A model generated the notes under the pieces. It was given only the letters and a program-made list of their open reading frames with translations, had not been told where the DNA came from and searched no databases. The position numbers and the translations under genes were made by a program. A stretch of DNA of 64,000 nt from Macropodus opercularis. Lineage: Eukaryota > Chordata > Actinopteri > Anabantiformes > Osphronemidae. Below, in pieces: positions 14,111-27,505 of the stretch. Location of the stretch: contig CM061098.1 in assembly GCA_030770545.1 (NCBI GenBank), positions 6,404,001 to 6,468,000 on the forward strand, written 5' to 3'. The stretch's first letter is position 1, and the number at the start of each line of letters is the position of its first letter.

Positions 14111-15654
14111 TGAATATCTGTTTGAGTGGCAGAAACCGACAGGCAGCTCACCTGTGCCTTTAACAAGCTGGACAACTGTTGCTTTGTACAAAATTATGAT
14201 GAAAGCCACATGATGGAAACTGATTGTCAAATTTGTCCCAGTAGAACTAGAATAATGTCACATCAAATCAGCAGCTGCCTAAAAAGACCTGGTCCCTGCT
14301 TACCAGCATATATACATAACAAAATAAAACTAATAATGTGATGTAGTTTAAATGACTCTACAAACGTCTGGAACCGGTTTATGGTACGTGTTTGAATAGA
14401 CCATAAGACAGGACAAGACCTGAAAACAGTGCAGTTGAATAGACAGACATTGTGTCTCTTTTAGACATAGCTGATTTTTAAAGGTCATGGGTTATGCAAA
14501 ATAAAATGTCACTTTCAATGAGAACCTGTCTTTCCTTCACTTTGAACTGCAGTGGCTGTAACATGGTAAACACCCTCTCACCATGAAAAAGCATGTTATG
14601 CACTGCAGGCTGTCGCCAAAATTGCTGAAAGGTTAGACATTCAATCAGGAAATTCTCAAAGATGGGTTGCAGCAGCTCAGCAGGAGTTCAGATTCCCAGC
14701 TGTTCCGATGTGTCATGCCTTTCCCTTTCCTGCAAGACCCCCAAACCTAGAAGGTGCCACACTGCTGTGCTACAGCGATGACTTGGAGCATATCGGGGGG
14801 GGATTTATGAGCACCATACTTTTGTTTAGCCAAAACATCTTGCTTATTTTTGCTTCACTGTTAGAAACTTCACTTTGATAGAATGAATCAAAGGGGAAAA
14901 ATATATTCGGAGAGAGCAGACTGGTCAGCTGGTTAGACTTTTAAGAGGAATGAATTTCTGGCTCAAATACGCCATTTTAAATATATAGTAGAAGAAATGG
15001 TTTTGAGACTGTGACTGGAAACAAAACATTATTTAGTGCTTGTAGTAAGTTAGGGATGTTTGTCTGGTTTCAGCAGCTCATTTCCAGTATTTATGCTAAT
15101 ACAATATTTCATTATTTAACTATACTTGCTATTATAGTAATACTTAATACGTATAACATATGTCCTGCAACTAATACATGACATATAGATTCAGCTTTAT
15201 AATTTGTTTGATCTCTTCTCATCTTTCATCGTGATGATGACTAACATGGTAACACTGTGAGTCTCTAATCATGTGTTAGCGTTGTCATAGTGAGCATGTT
15301 AGCATTCTGATTGTTTAAGCACAGCCAGGATTAACCACATGCTTGGAGATTTGTAATCATGGCTGTTCACACTCAGTTTGCTGCCTTCAACAAACTGCTT
15401 TAGTTATTCTTGAAGTAAAAAATTATTTGCACATTTTAGCTTCCCATTTCCATAACTCATGTAAGATAGCAAAGTAATCATTTTTGTGTTTAACAAAAAT
15501 GACTGTGACGTTTTATAAGCAAAACAATCAGTTAATCATAAAATAACTGGCAGATTAATAGTTTAAATAGCCATTGTTTGCAGCCCTAAATATGTCACAC
15601 AGGCTTGGATTCTTGGACTTGGACTCTAAGCTACATATTGTTGCCAAGTATTAA

Positions 15655-15671
15655 TACACACACACACACAT
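15655..15671 (+). repeat. CA microsatellite
   Basis: A short uninterrupted CA dinucleotide tract. Confidence 0.85.
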
Positions 15672-18600
15672 TGAGATCAGAGTGCATAGTCAGTTTAATC
15701 AGAAACATGTGAATGAAAATTCTGTTACATTACAAGAGTGCTGCAGTGCTCCATTTTATCCACTATATTTCTTCTAAATCTCCTGTTTCTGCAGCAGTAA
15801 TGAAATGTATGATGAGACATAATGCATTCCCTGTTCCTTTCTCTTTCACTTATATATTCAGTGTTATGCTTGGCTTGTCAGACAGTCAGGGGTTGACAGT
15901 TTCTAAAGGGTAGAATAACATTTGTTCACAGTGATACGGGAGGGACATGTGGGCTGTTTTAATCACTTTAAAATGCTAGATAAGGGTACAGTGAAAGGTA
16001 TAGCTCACAAATAACACTGTCAAAACCTGCTATAAATAGCATTTGTCATCAGAGCTGGGGGAAGAAGGTGTTTGAGCGAACTTGCACACTACACTATGTC
16101 GACTAAGGTCACTGTGTGCGTGCCGACTGCCGTGGCTCCATTTTTCCATTGGTCACTGCTGACAGCCATAAAAATCCTGCACATGACTTTGTTGCAGCAG
16201 CAGAGCCTCAGTGCTCAGATTTGTTTTTATTCTGCTTCCAGCAGAGGTTTTAAAATTTGTGCCTCCAGTCATTATATAGGCTGAATTTCACATAAATAGC
16301 ATTGTTATTTCTGTCTGTAACAAGTTCATCCAACTGAAAGGGTTTTTGATTTCAACAAACTTTTTATTGTGTCCTATATATGATATCCAGTATCATACTT
16401 TTGGGTGGTGGAAAGCTTTGTGGCATTCATATTCATCTTATATTTAGTTATTTTCTGTCTCCAGTGTGAAAAAAAAACAGTTATAAAAGTGGTGACTCAT
16501 CGCAAATGTTGAGATTTCATTCCCACTTTCAGTTAATGTGGCTTCCTCTCCAAGTCTGTCTCCAAGTTTCCTCATTATCGTTTTCTTGTACCTTAGCAGT
16601 CTCTGTGGAGGATAATAATGGGATTTTACTTTCTTTCTAAGGGCATTAGTTTTCTTTCTCAAGCCTTTTCCTGAATATCCGCATCTAAAAACAGCTCATA
16701 GCACAACTAAAACTCAGCCAGTGCACGTAATGGGTCAACTTGTCTGAAATGTCACAGCTTGACACATGCAAAAATTCTTGAAGTCAAATATTTATTCAGC
16801 TTTGTGTTTGTTCTTTGTTTTGTGAGGAAAACCCGTTTAGCTGCGTAGTCCTCTGTTACGATCAACAACTGCTGAAAGATGCTAAAAGTGTTGAGTGATA
16901 GTTGTCTGTGAGTTAATTGCTACAGTATGAATAGTCTCTTCATTTTATCGTCATTTCTTCCACTGTGATGTGAAAAATATTGATTGGAACAGACTTGTGG
17001 CTCATTAGAATCAGTAAATCCTTCTAGCCATTTCTCATTACATTTCTCCTCGTTTTCTTCCAACCTGCTGTCTACAATTTACTTATCCATGATTAGGGAT
17101 TTTGTGCAAAAGAAGCACATCCACTTCTAATCAAGCTGCAGGAACTCAGCCATGTAATATCTGTGTGGGCTGAAGGAGCATGTTTGTGTATGATCACTTG
17201 GTCATCAGTGGAAATTAGTGACCAGGATTCCTCCACACACAGTCACACTTGTAATTAAAAGGGGGAATTCCAAAGTGTAATTAATGAGTTATACATACAA
17301 TTGAACAAACAAGCTGACACTATGACAGATTAACTGACACACACACAGGATACAGTATCTGAGAGTAAGGAAACACTGTGTGTCTATAGGAAACAACACA
17401 GCATGAGCAGGAGTGTGTCCCGTGTCCCTGAAGGCAGCAGCACTTGAACCAGGTGCCTTCCTCTGTGTGTTTTCCTGTTTACTGACTCGCCTGCCTGCTT
17501 GTTTGGGTGTTTGCTTTGGGTCCCTTAAGTCAACATCTTCCTGTGGACAGCGTAGCTCTCGTCTGACTTCCTCGCTCTTTGCTGGACACCAGATGTCATT
17601 AAAATGGCTCAGAGTATCAGCCAACGGAAGACTGATGCAGTCCGGTGTGCAGTGCATTGTTTTGAAACCATGCTGGTTTGGGCTTTAGCTATTTCTGGAG
17701 CCTTCAAAAGAATGCAACGGTTATAACATACTCATTCTCCACCTACTGTACATCGTCATTGCCAAATAAAACAATACCATTTCCAAGGACTTCCTTCAAA
17801 TATAAAATAATTTCCTCTCAGAGGAATGACAACTTTATCAGTGACTCAGATCCTGGAATGTTTCTCCTACTGTTTGTTGGAACACATTTGAATGCCACAC
17901 AGAGAAATAGTGATCGTTTTCTGAGTACAACCTCAAAGAATAAAACACTTGTTGTTTAATACCAAAACAGAACCAGGTTGTGCAGCATTTTGGTGTGTTT
18001 ATAATCACAACTTGTTATTTAAGCTGGACTTCCTGGACGCTATTTTATTTTTACCAAGTCCCTGATGTGCCATACCCTCACATATACACCACAGTCTGAA
18101 TGCCAGTTAGTCTTCTGGTGCAGTGTGTCCACCTTCCTCTAGTGCTACACTTTGCTGTTGGATTTGGGATTAAAATAATTGCATCTGTTTCCTAATAGAT
18201 CATCAACTTCACTGAGATTAGTTTCTCTCAGTCTCTCGGTCTCTGTCCGGGCCTCTATAGTGTGATCTCTGTTTTAACAAGCTGTCAGACACACCACAGA
18301 TCTGAGACTGCCCAAATCACAAGTCCACACGTGCTCACACAAATACACACAACGCTGTCTGTGTTTGCTTCCACACCCCAAATCTCAGCCGCTTTCATCC
18401 TGACCCGAGACACATGCTGATAATGAAGGATTAGTCAGACTTACTGTGTTGACTTCTAACATATCATCTAGTCATTCCAGCCTTTATCTGCCTTTATCAG
18501 TAGAAACCTGTGGCTCTACACTCATCTACTGTACTCTCCACGGGTTATTCCCTCAGCAGTTTGGAATTTGACACTGAGATACAAGTGGAAGCGTAACAAG

Positions 18601-21567
18601 TCTCCCTGATGTGCGCCCAGTCCCCCAGAGTACTGGAACAAGACCCTGTCACCTCATGCCAAGCACACACTGTTATCGTGTTTTGCCAAACTTGCTACCA
18701 TCTCACCAGCTGCACTTGGATCAGAGCCCCCTTGAATGAAAGGAGACAGTGACCTTGGCAGGTTATTATTTGAGCCACAAGATCCTAAAGTAATAATAGA
18801 GACAAAAATATGATGTAAATCAAATGAAAACTACCTTTTCTCGTTTGTGTTGCTCTGGTAATTTTACACTGACCAGAATCTGTGTAAAACCAACGCATTT
18901 CCCCAAACTTTGAATGTGATGTTTGCACATGTTTGCTGTTTGTGAGCAATTTTGTGTTTTTTTCTAGGCTCTTTTAAATTTTTTTAATGAGCCTTTATCA
19001 ATTTATTTCACAAGCGGAAACAATTACATTTTTCTACACAATTACGAAAACTAATGCATCTTTTTAAGGAGTCCTGGATTCCATCACGAAATACCCTCTG
19101 ACATTCAGCAGTGAAGCATGAACACAGGTAGGTTTTCATGAGGGCGTTTGGTCTATGGAGAGCTGCAGATTGCATGTGATGGTGTTGTTAAGGAACATAA
19201 TTCAACTGTGCCACAGAGTTCTACAAACTGCCTTAACCATGCTATCTCGTAACCTAAAAGTCGATTACATTATTGATGACAGACTTGAGGAATTGCAGAC
19301 TCCAGGCATTTGTTCCCCAGAGCCTCACACGCTGCTTTTACAGTAAAATGTGATACCTATTCATTATTCCTGCTGATTGCAGCGCAGCTGAGAAGGATGT
19401 ATGCAGTTTGAAAGCTGACCGCTTGACTGTGAGCACGCTTATATGTGCACATCTGTTTCGTTGTAAGTAGGCGTGCACATGTATTTACACCTCAACATAT
19501 GTGTGCTGATGCGTAGTAAATGAACCATTGGTGCCTCTGGACTCAAATCTCTTCACCTCTGAGTGTGTATTCCTGTGTGTGTGTGTGATTTGAACACCAA
19601 AGGAGAAGTCTTGCATCCATCTCATCTGACAGCTCCCGACCTTCTAGTAATCCCAGTATTTCTCCCTATCTCACCCCCACTACCTCACACATACACATAC
19701 ATGAGGACAGCAGGCATGTGACCTGCCACAGCATCAAAGCCCACCAGCTCATTCATCTGCAGCTGAATTGACAGGCTATCGCACTCAGGACTCCATCATC
19801 AGCTACTGCCTGAAATCAGTTGTCGTCCCTACCACATTCCTCCTTTAAAGTCCAGAGCCCTCCGGTCACTCCCCCGTTATGTCGTCCCACTGTGAGCACC
19901 ATTTGACACATTTTGTTTGGGATAACACCAGAATTCCTTTTATTCGATGTGCTGTATCGCTAGGAGTAGCAATTTTCATCATCTTTTCCTCTGTGAATAG
20001 CTTACAATCAAAACCATAGTTCACTATACTGTACAGCCGGGCAATGAAAATGTCAAGACATTCTTATGCACTTTTAAAGAGGCAATAACTTTTCTGGTGG
20101 TTGCTACTGCAGAAAAGTGTTATTCCTGCTCTTTATGTGACTCTCTAGCTGCAAACCTTTGCCAGCGGTGTCTCATTTATCGCCTGTTATCTTCTGCTTC
20201 CTCTATCTGTCTGAACAATCTGGTTTCACTTGGGCTCCGAGCCCTATTTAAGTGCACTTTGTCAACGCAATGAGAGGAGAAGATATTCCTCTTTGACGAA
20301 CCACCCAGAATTATGTATTGTGTCTTTCGGAAAAAAAGTGATGGCATGTTTTATATAGCTGGTGTTGAAATCTTAAAATGTTTTCAAGATGCTGGGATTC
20401 TTTATGATGCAGATAAAAGGAAGGAGCAGCACGTGTTTCTGATTACTATTTATCTCAAGAGAAAACTAAAGAAATATAACACGTCATGCACGTTTTAACT
20501 TGTTACAGAAATTGTTTTTGTGTTGATATAGTAGTTAAAGATAAAATATTCTTAATTCTCAATTTACCCAATGAAAATATGATTCTGGACATATCAGTCT
20601 ATAATGCATTTAACAGTAGATAAAACTTCGGCAACTGGACCTTCAGCAATGTTTATGATGTGATTTCCATCAGTACATTATCGAAAATCATCTCACAAAA
20701 ACAATGCAAAGTGAAGAACTTGCTTGTGGAACCTTTGCCTACTAAAGAATTTTGCTGGTGGAGACCAAAACAGAGCCAGTAAACCTATTTAATTATGATT
20801 ATCTTTTTTATTAGCATTTTATGTATTAATACGTAATGTCTGTGTCTATATTATATTATTGCTTACATGTTTAATATTGTAACAGTATGAGGAAATTCTA
20901 ATAATGAAATAGTAGTCATTTTGTATCGGATTGCTCCAGAGTTTCTGAGCAAATATAGGTTAGAAATGTGCAATATTTTTAACTGTTATGTAGCTTTAAT
21001 CTTAGGGAAGTGGTGCGGTTTGTAATCAGCTTTCCTGGGCCTCTGCCGTGGCACAGCAAACAAAGGCGGCTCGAAGATTGGAAGTGAGTGACCCCAACGT
21101 GGCCAGTGGTGTTTACTTTACACAGAGAGTGACGGCTGAATACAAGACTGCACTGTGTATACGTGACTGAGATCACAAAACCCTCAATGTGGCTGTGTAG
21201 CAGGACAGAGCTGCTACTAATTAGCTCTTTTTCTTATACTGTACTTGTTTATGACCTGCCTCTTTCTCCATATGTTTCTGAAGTTTCCTCATTATCTTCC
21301 ACTCTGTACAACACATTGTTCCCCTGTAGACCACATTAGAAAGACTAGTGGGGCTCTGGAGGCTGGCGTTCGCTGTCTTCAGCAGTTTAGGTGATTTATA
21401 CCCATTTGATAACAAAAAAATCCACAGCAACCATTATGGTCACCTAAAATATATCATCCTCTCCAGAGAGATAGAGGGGTGTGTTCCTCCTAACCACCGT
21501 ACATCCAAACAATTCCAAACTAGCGGGGAACACCCACGTCACATTCTCTGTACTGGTGTTCTCTAAT

Positions 21568-21604
21568 GCCTCATAGTGTTTAAACCAATCAAACACTATG
21601 AGGC
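21568..21604. repeat. Perfect 14-bp inverted repeat (hairpin)
   Basis: The left arm GCCTCATAGTGTTT (21,568-21,581) and the right arm AAACACTATGAGGC (21,591-21,604) are exact reverse complements separated by a 9-nt loop. The bases outside the arms do not extend the pairing. A perfect 14-bp short-loop hairpin is unlikely by chance in 64 kb. It could be the core of a small inverted-repeat transposon or an RNA hairpin. I recognise no family. Confidence 0.85.
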
Positions 21605-22082
21605 TCCACAAGTCATTCAGTGTTCCCAAAAACCAATCCCCTGTTGTAGGAACTCAGCAATGTGATTATTTCATGTGGATGTGATTATGATTTAGCCCGT
21701 CCTCTAACTCTTGTTCGGCACGGATGTGACACTGGTTCACAGCCAGGCTGCTGAAAAGCATCCATGTTTGGCCATGGTGCCCTGCCTCTGCCTGAGCTCC
21801 TCTGACTCACACACTGAACACTGTTGCCAGGGCTACCATTTATTAATATTGGTCCATAACTTTGAGACTCATCACCAGGCGGCAGCGCTGCCGGTGGCAG
21901 ACACAGAAGCCTGTGACGCACACATGCAGGTGCGCATACATTAAAAATTGACACATAAATTACTTTGTGTCCAGCTGATGTAGACTGTGAATGAGTGCAC
22001 CTATAATGGAGCAAGATTTTTTAAGAATAGGGTGTTCACTGAAACTGGAGAGAGAGCTGGAAGTGAAATATGTTGGACGTCA

Positions 22083-22096
22083 CTGACCCCTGGTGG
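22083..22096 (-). promoter_or_regulatory. CTCF-like motif
   Basis: Read on the minus strand this is CCACCAGGGGTCAG, which matches the vertebrate CTCF core (CCASYAGRKGGCRS) at 13 of 14 positions. A sequence match alone does not show binding. Confidence 0.35.
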
Positions 22097-23511
22097 TCAG
22101 TTTCAGCAACGCGCGTATTCTATATCTTTAAGGGTGCACGTGTTAAAATAAAGGATAGACAGATAAATCTAAACCAGAGCTTCATTTAGATACGTCCAGT
22201 TTGCCATTTAAAAAGGTTAATTGATCAGTATGAACTTGTTTGTTTTTATTTCAGCACAGCTATAAACATGTTGGATGTTTTGTAGAAAACAAGGAAATTT
22301 CGCATTAATCCTCTTGCTTTTAAATGGTAGTAAAGCTCACAACCAAAATCAGTAGCAAATGTGAGAAACAACACAAAACGCGGTGAAAACCGCTCATGTG
22401 GTAAACCCACATATTTTTAAGTCAGAAGAAAGGAGGTTGGTGTTAAAGGGGTTTTGTAAAATGTAAAAAGTGATTGGTTAGAAATTAAAAGGCCAGAGAA
22501 AAAAACATACAAGGTAAAGAAGAGAAAACTAGAGTCTGCATGAAACGGTAGCAGCAAAGGCAGATCCCATCAGGAGGCCGAGCTGGACCTGTCTCAGGGT
22601 CCAAACAGATGCAGATGTTACACAGTTAAAGTAGCAAGACATGAGCACATCTGTACACGTCACACAAACAGCTGCCGTGACTCACCAGGGCAACCAGGGA
22701 CACTGTGAGGTTTGAACCGCTGCTTGGTACATGAATACCAACCCCTGAACCACAACCACCCGACCGGTTCATACCCAACAGCTGCATTGATCTGTGATGG
22801 AGCAGAACGAGCTGTCAAGACTAAAGATGACGGCGCACTTATTTGAATCCATCACCTTGTGCAAGGCTGCATTGAATACATGCGGCAGTTAAAGCAATGC
22901 ACAGTAACAACAACAACCTGCGTTAGGAGGCTCACTGACCACGGAGTCTGTCATCTAAAGGACCTCTGGTTTCCTGGACAGCAGCCACTTCTCATCAACA
23001 GTTGACAACCCTGGAGTAAAAGTTGCATAATCACTTTTACTGCCTGCCCTTCTAGAGTATGTCTCTTTGTTCTCTGTGTTATCATTATGATGCAAACTAA
23101 ACAAGGTTTATGACCAGTACTAGGGTTTATTGACCAATGTGCACTTTCAATATTTCAATAACAGATGGTGGCCAAACACCAGAACAGCTGCATATAGTCC
23201 GTTCTGTCCTCTGTAACACTCTGTTACTTTGGACCAAGGTCAGACAAGTGGCTCTGAACTCAAAACAAGCAAGTGGCTCATGTTTTTACTTTTACGTTTT
23301 TGTATCAGTACATAAATATATGGCAACATTGCTGTTGCAGAAGAGAGCACAGCTTCCTACTGAGACAGCCTCATACAGTACGTGTGCATCACAGGCATTA
23401 ATGCTTCAGACATTCTAGTCAGACCTGGTCTTGTTGTGTCAATGATTTACTTTGTGACTTTGTTACTCTGTGACATGTGTTCTGATTTAAATTCCCCAAC
23501 CTGTGAGGACC

Positions 23512-23630
23512 GTGGGGCAGCACGGTGTTGTAGTGGTTAGCATCAGAGTTTGAATCTGGTGCCTTTTGGAGAACAAGCAGGTCAAGTGCTGACTCCAATT
23601 TGCCCGTAGGTGGGAAAGTGAGTGTGAATT
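23512..23630 (+). repeat. Teleost dispersed repeat, copy C (5' head, internally deleted)
   Basis: It starts with the tRNA-like head of the same family: 'ggggcagcacggtg' then 'gtagtggttagca' (A-box-like), then a diverged B-box-like 'gtttgaatctggt'. It then jumps to 'tttgcccgtaggtg', which belongs to the later part of the element, so the middle is deleted. Together with copies A and B it outlines the family. Ends are approximate. Confidence 0.65.
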
Positions 23631-24838
23631 AGACGAATACTACTACTAACAGTTAGAAAGGTAATAGTAAGATAAGTGAGACTGTGCAGCATCTGTTGTC
23701 TTGCCATTATTCTTACTTTAATTACTGTGGAGATCCAGGATCAGTCTGCTCACGTTTTACTACCATGCAGCATTTGTGAAACTGATTTGCATTTTAACAC
23801 AGTGTTATTTTGAGGAATGCAGAAATTAGTTCAGCATGTTCACCACCTGCTCCTTTCATCTCTATTGTGTTTGGCACACAGACCTTTAACATGTCCAATT
23901 ATTTTTACAAAGCAGATGAAACCATTCCCACTGCTTGCTGGTTGAAATGCAGTGGCCTCAGCTGTGTGCAGGTACTTCTTTTCCCTTAGCTGTAAGCTAC
24001 CGGTGGCCGGTAGTGGATTGTTGGTGTTCAGTCTACTGTCAGTCAGACTTGTCTCAGAACGTAGAGCAGAACTGAGAGCTCTCTGCTCCTTATCCATTCT
24101 TCTTTCTCCACATTAGTTTGCCAGTGCCCCTCTTCTGTCCCATTTCATGCCTATTTTCAGGCTAACCTTGATGATGCACTGTCATAATACAAGGTGATAT
24201 AAACAGTGTTGTTCATTAACTGGCATTCACATTAATAAAATTCTGGCCATGAAATGATGATTTGTGTAGCCAGTTGTTTTTCTCACACATTACTAAGTAG
24301 GTGGGGTGTTATACTAAAAGACCAGACAGTTAGATTTAATCTGCCAGTCCACTAGTAACTGAAAAGGCTGAATATTGTTCATTGTGTTGTACACTGACTA
24401 CATCTACTTGCACATGTGTCATGAAAGACATGTTGAAAAAGCGTCTTTTAAACCTTCTTTGGTGCCTCTGAAAGTGATTCGTTCCTCCTTTTGAAATGAG
24501 CCGTGATAATTCTCCCTTAGGTCACTGCTGAACACAGTCACACTTGTGAAATGGAGTAAACAACAAGTAACAATAACATCAAGTCAATTCTTAGCATTTT
24601 TGATTTTGACATGATATACAGTATTACAGTAAATGTGAATCACTTAGGCACATTATAATACAAAACACATTAATACATGATATAAAACACTTTCTTTGTT
24701 CTCATTTTCACACTCATTAGCATTTAGTGTGTGTTGCCTCTTACTGAACATGATAATAAATTTAATAACTGGGCCACTGTATAGCTAAAAATACTGAACA
24801 TGTTCTCCTTTGAGGTTGACACTAAAAATAAAATGAGT

Positions 24839-25000
24839 TATAGTGGTGCTTGAAAGTTGGTGAACCCTTTAGAAATGTCCTTATTTCTGCCTGAATATGA
24901 CCCAAAATGTGATCCAATGTCTAGTTCAGCTCTAAAGAAGATAAAGGAAACCCAGTTAAATAAAGAATATAAGTCATCCAGTCCTAAATGAACCTGTTCT
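24839..25000 (+). repeat. Old dispersed repeat fragment ('gtgcttgaaagt' type)
   Basis: The block 'agtggtgcttgaaagttgg' followed by 'gaaccctttag', 'atttctgcctgaatatgacc' and 'aaggaaacccagttaaa' resembles one end of an old interspersed element that I recall from fish and frog genomes. I cannot name the family with certainty. No coding potential remains. Confidence 0.5.
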
Positions 25001-27183
25001 GGCGCGATCCCCTCTGGTAAAAATCATTTCAGATGAACGTTTCTGATGAACCATTTGCTTTTATGATGGTCGGTTTCATGACTCATTAAACACAGATTAT
25101 ATGATTATGTCTCGTTCTCTCTTATGTTTAAAGTGCATTTGAGGCATAAGACTATAGGGCTGAGATCATTCAACCTAAAAAGGAAGAGAACCCAAGTTCT
25201 TCTGAAGCAGTGTGTGAAAAAGCACACAAGCCTCATAAGGATTTAAAATAACACATGACCAATATAAAAAGGCAGGGAATGGATTAGGAGGCTGTGGCGA
25301 CGTGGATCATGTTTCACAGTCATCTTCTACAATCTGAGTTGATGCTGTGTTTATTAACCTCAAAAGTTTGCTTTTTAAAGTAATGAAATTCTATATAATA
25401 TTTTTTAAGTGCTATTAATGAAATCAAAAAAAAGAAATCAAACTGGAATTTAAAGTTTAAGATACTAAACCAGATTAAACCCTGGACACCGCAGTTGTGT
25501 TGTATACGCCTTTATTGAAGGAAAATCTAAACACGCTGTTAACTGACAACTGAGCAATAGTCTAAATAATAAATCTAAATAAACTCTACATTTGATTCTG
25601 TGTGAATACAAAAACCCTTGACACCTCATCAACCTTCATAGATTTTAAATCTGCAGACACATCATGGCTTTAACGAACCAGAAGCTGCTTCACAGACGTC
25701 CTGTGATCCTTCTACAGGATGTCATCCACGTCACATGTCAGTATGGGTCTGCTTTCAGGGCTGCAGAACCGAGTCTGAAAATCGCACAGGTTTTGAAGTT
25801 ATGATCAAAGTCAGTGGATCCCACAGCACCCTAGAGGTGTGTTCAAATCAGGTAAGTGCAGTGTCATTAAATCCAAGCTGTATGCACATAAATCCAGGCA
25901 CTGAATTAATAAACCTGCAGCAGCACAACGACCTTCTCATGAGAGGCTTGGCTGTTGATGGAAACCGAATAATGTGTCCTGTCTGTTCAGATAATTTAAT
26001 ACATTATATAATCACATATTGAGGCAAAATAACTCTAATGTCTAAATGTTCTGGCTACACACACTTCAAGAAGTCTCTCAGTGACAAATGGCCTGACTGA
26101 GAAACAATCCCAAATATAGAGAAGACTGCTGAAAAACACCTAATTGTTTTTTTAACTAGTTTTACTAGGAGGATTTAACAAATGAGATTTTACCAGATGC
26201 CACTTTCACATGGCTTTTAGTTTGATTCATTATGAGCAGTTACAGACAACAACAAAGACAAATGCAAACCGATACGTCAATAAATAGTTGCAGAATGGCT
26301 GCAGATTCACCACAAGTGGCAGTTACGTCAAAGAAAGCCTAATATTAACATTGCTGCTCCATTCAGCTCAGCTTATAGCTGCTGCACGTTGGTGTCGGCT
26401 TTCATTTAACAAACAGCGACAAATGTGTTTTCCAACCTAAGCATGGACACTTTAAAGTTGTTATAAGTGCTTTAATTGCTGCTCTTGTGCCATTGTTGTT
26501 GTTGTGGTGGTGCGTTAATTACAGTGGTAGCGTACATTTCGTAATCTCCATCCACACCCAGGCTTCTATTCTTTGAGCCAACCTGCTGGTACGAGAGCGT
26601 CACGGATTTTCTCGCCTGGTTCTCATCGAGAAAGCCCACAAGTTTGATTTTCTAAATGTTTAAACATATCCAGAAGGAAAGGACAAATTAAGATAAAACA
26701 AAATACAGATAAGAAACACAAAGACAGGGTGATATACAGTATCTGTACATCATAAATCTTCTCCTCATATACTCACCTCTCTCCTCCTCTCTCTTTTAGC
26801 TAAGTGCCATTAAACATTTGGCTTCAGTACAAAAATCTAAAAACATCAAGTTTTTTCTCTGCAGGATTATGGGTGTTGCCAGTACATTTAAAGCAGTATC
26901 CTGAAAAAGGTCAACATCTGGCCACAGGCAAACATTCTCTGATCATGTGCCGTCATGCTGTGTGTATAAGCCTCCTTAAACAGCATATTGTATAGTATAA
27001 CACTGCTTATATGATGTGATTATGGTTTGTTTTATATCAGTACAAAACTATTCAAATAACACTGTAAACTAACTGTACTCTCAGTTTCTGACTTTATTGT
27101 ATCGCTCAGTGAGATGCTGTGAAAAACGTGGGTGGATACTGGAAAATACCTGCTAATATTAGTCACATTATTATATATATGTC

Positions 27184-27305
27184 AGTTTATTTATGTAGCT
27201 AAATAACAACAAAGTCATCTCTAGGCACTTTACAGTGACCTTATAGGATAGAACAAATTTAACAAGGCTCTAGGCAACAGCAGGGAGGAAACGAGGAAAA
27301 CTCAA
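27184..27305 (+). repeat. Degraded teleost repeat just upstream of xpnpep2
   Basis: The order of blocks 'tttatttatgtagct', 'ctctaggcactttac' and 'aggcaacagcagggagga' with 'aaaactc' is that of a very common fish repeat (intact copies have 'ggcgctttat' and 'ggcgacagtgggaaggaaaaactccc'). It is heavily diverged. It ends about 200 bp before the xpnpep2 start codon, so it probably lies in or next to the promoter. Confidence 0.5.
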
Positions 27306-27505
27306 CAGTATTTCATAGTTCCATGCAAAAAGACCCACCCTACTGCAAATGATTTCTGAGAGAGAGAGGGAGAGAGAGGACTGCCGTGCATTGAGTAGCT
27401 GACACCCACACACAATTTCTCAGCAGTCATCCACACAGACTTCCTCACATACACTACACACACACTTTGTAGCCACTCTGTTCCTGACGGGCTTGTGGTG
27501 CCAAG

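Larger units (their letters stand above)
1..27180. other. Gene-poor intergenic region
   Basis: I recognise no protein family in any of the longer open frames here, most of which lack a credible ATG or any splice context. The two longest open frames are about 186 codons (minus, 5,038-5,598) and 145 codons (plus, 13,664-14,101). The second overlaps a dispersed repeat and the first contains a CA-repeat-derived stretch. In human the gene upstream of XPNPEP2 is APLN. I looked on both strands for codons of the invariant apelin C-terminus (GPMPF) and found none. What can be supported is repeat fragments (separate entries), short purine-rich and CA/GT simple repeats, a T-run at 4,136-4,151 and one perfect hairpin. 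Regulatory elements or non-coding RNAs could be present and would not be visible by eye. Confidence 0.6.

Noticed and set aside
16024..16284. TATAAATAG box followed by a 70-codon open frame
   Set aside because: The frame starts at TTG and has no recognisable product. One TATA-like word in AT-rich DNA is not evidence of a promoter.
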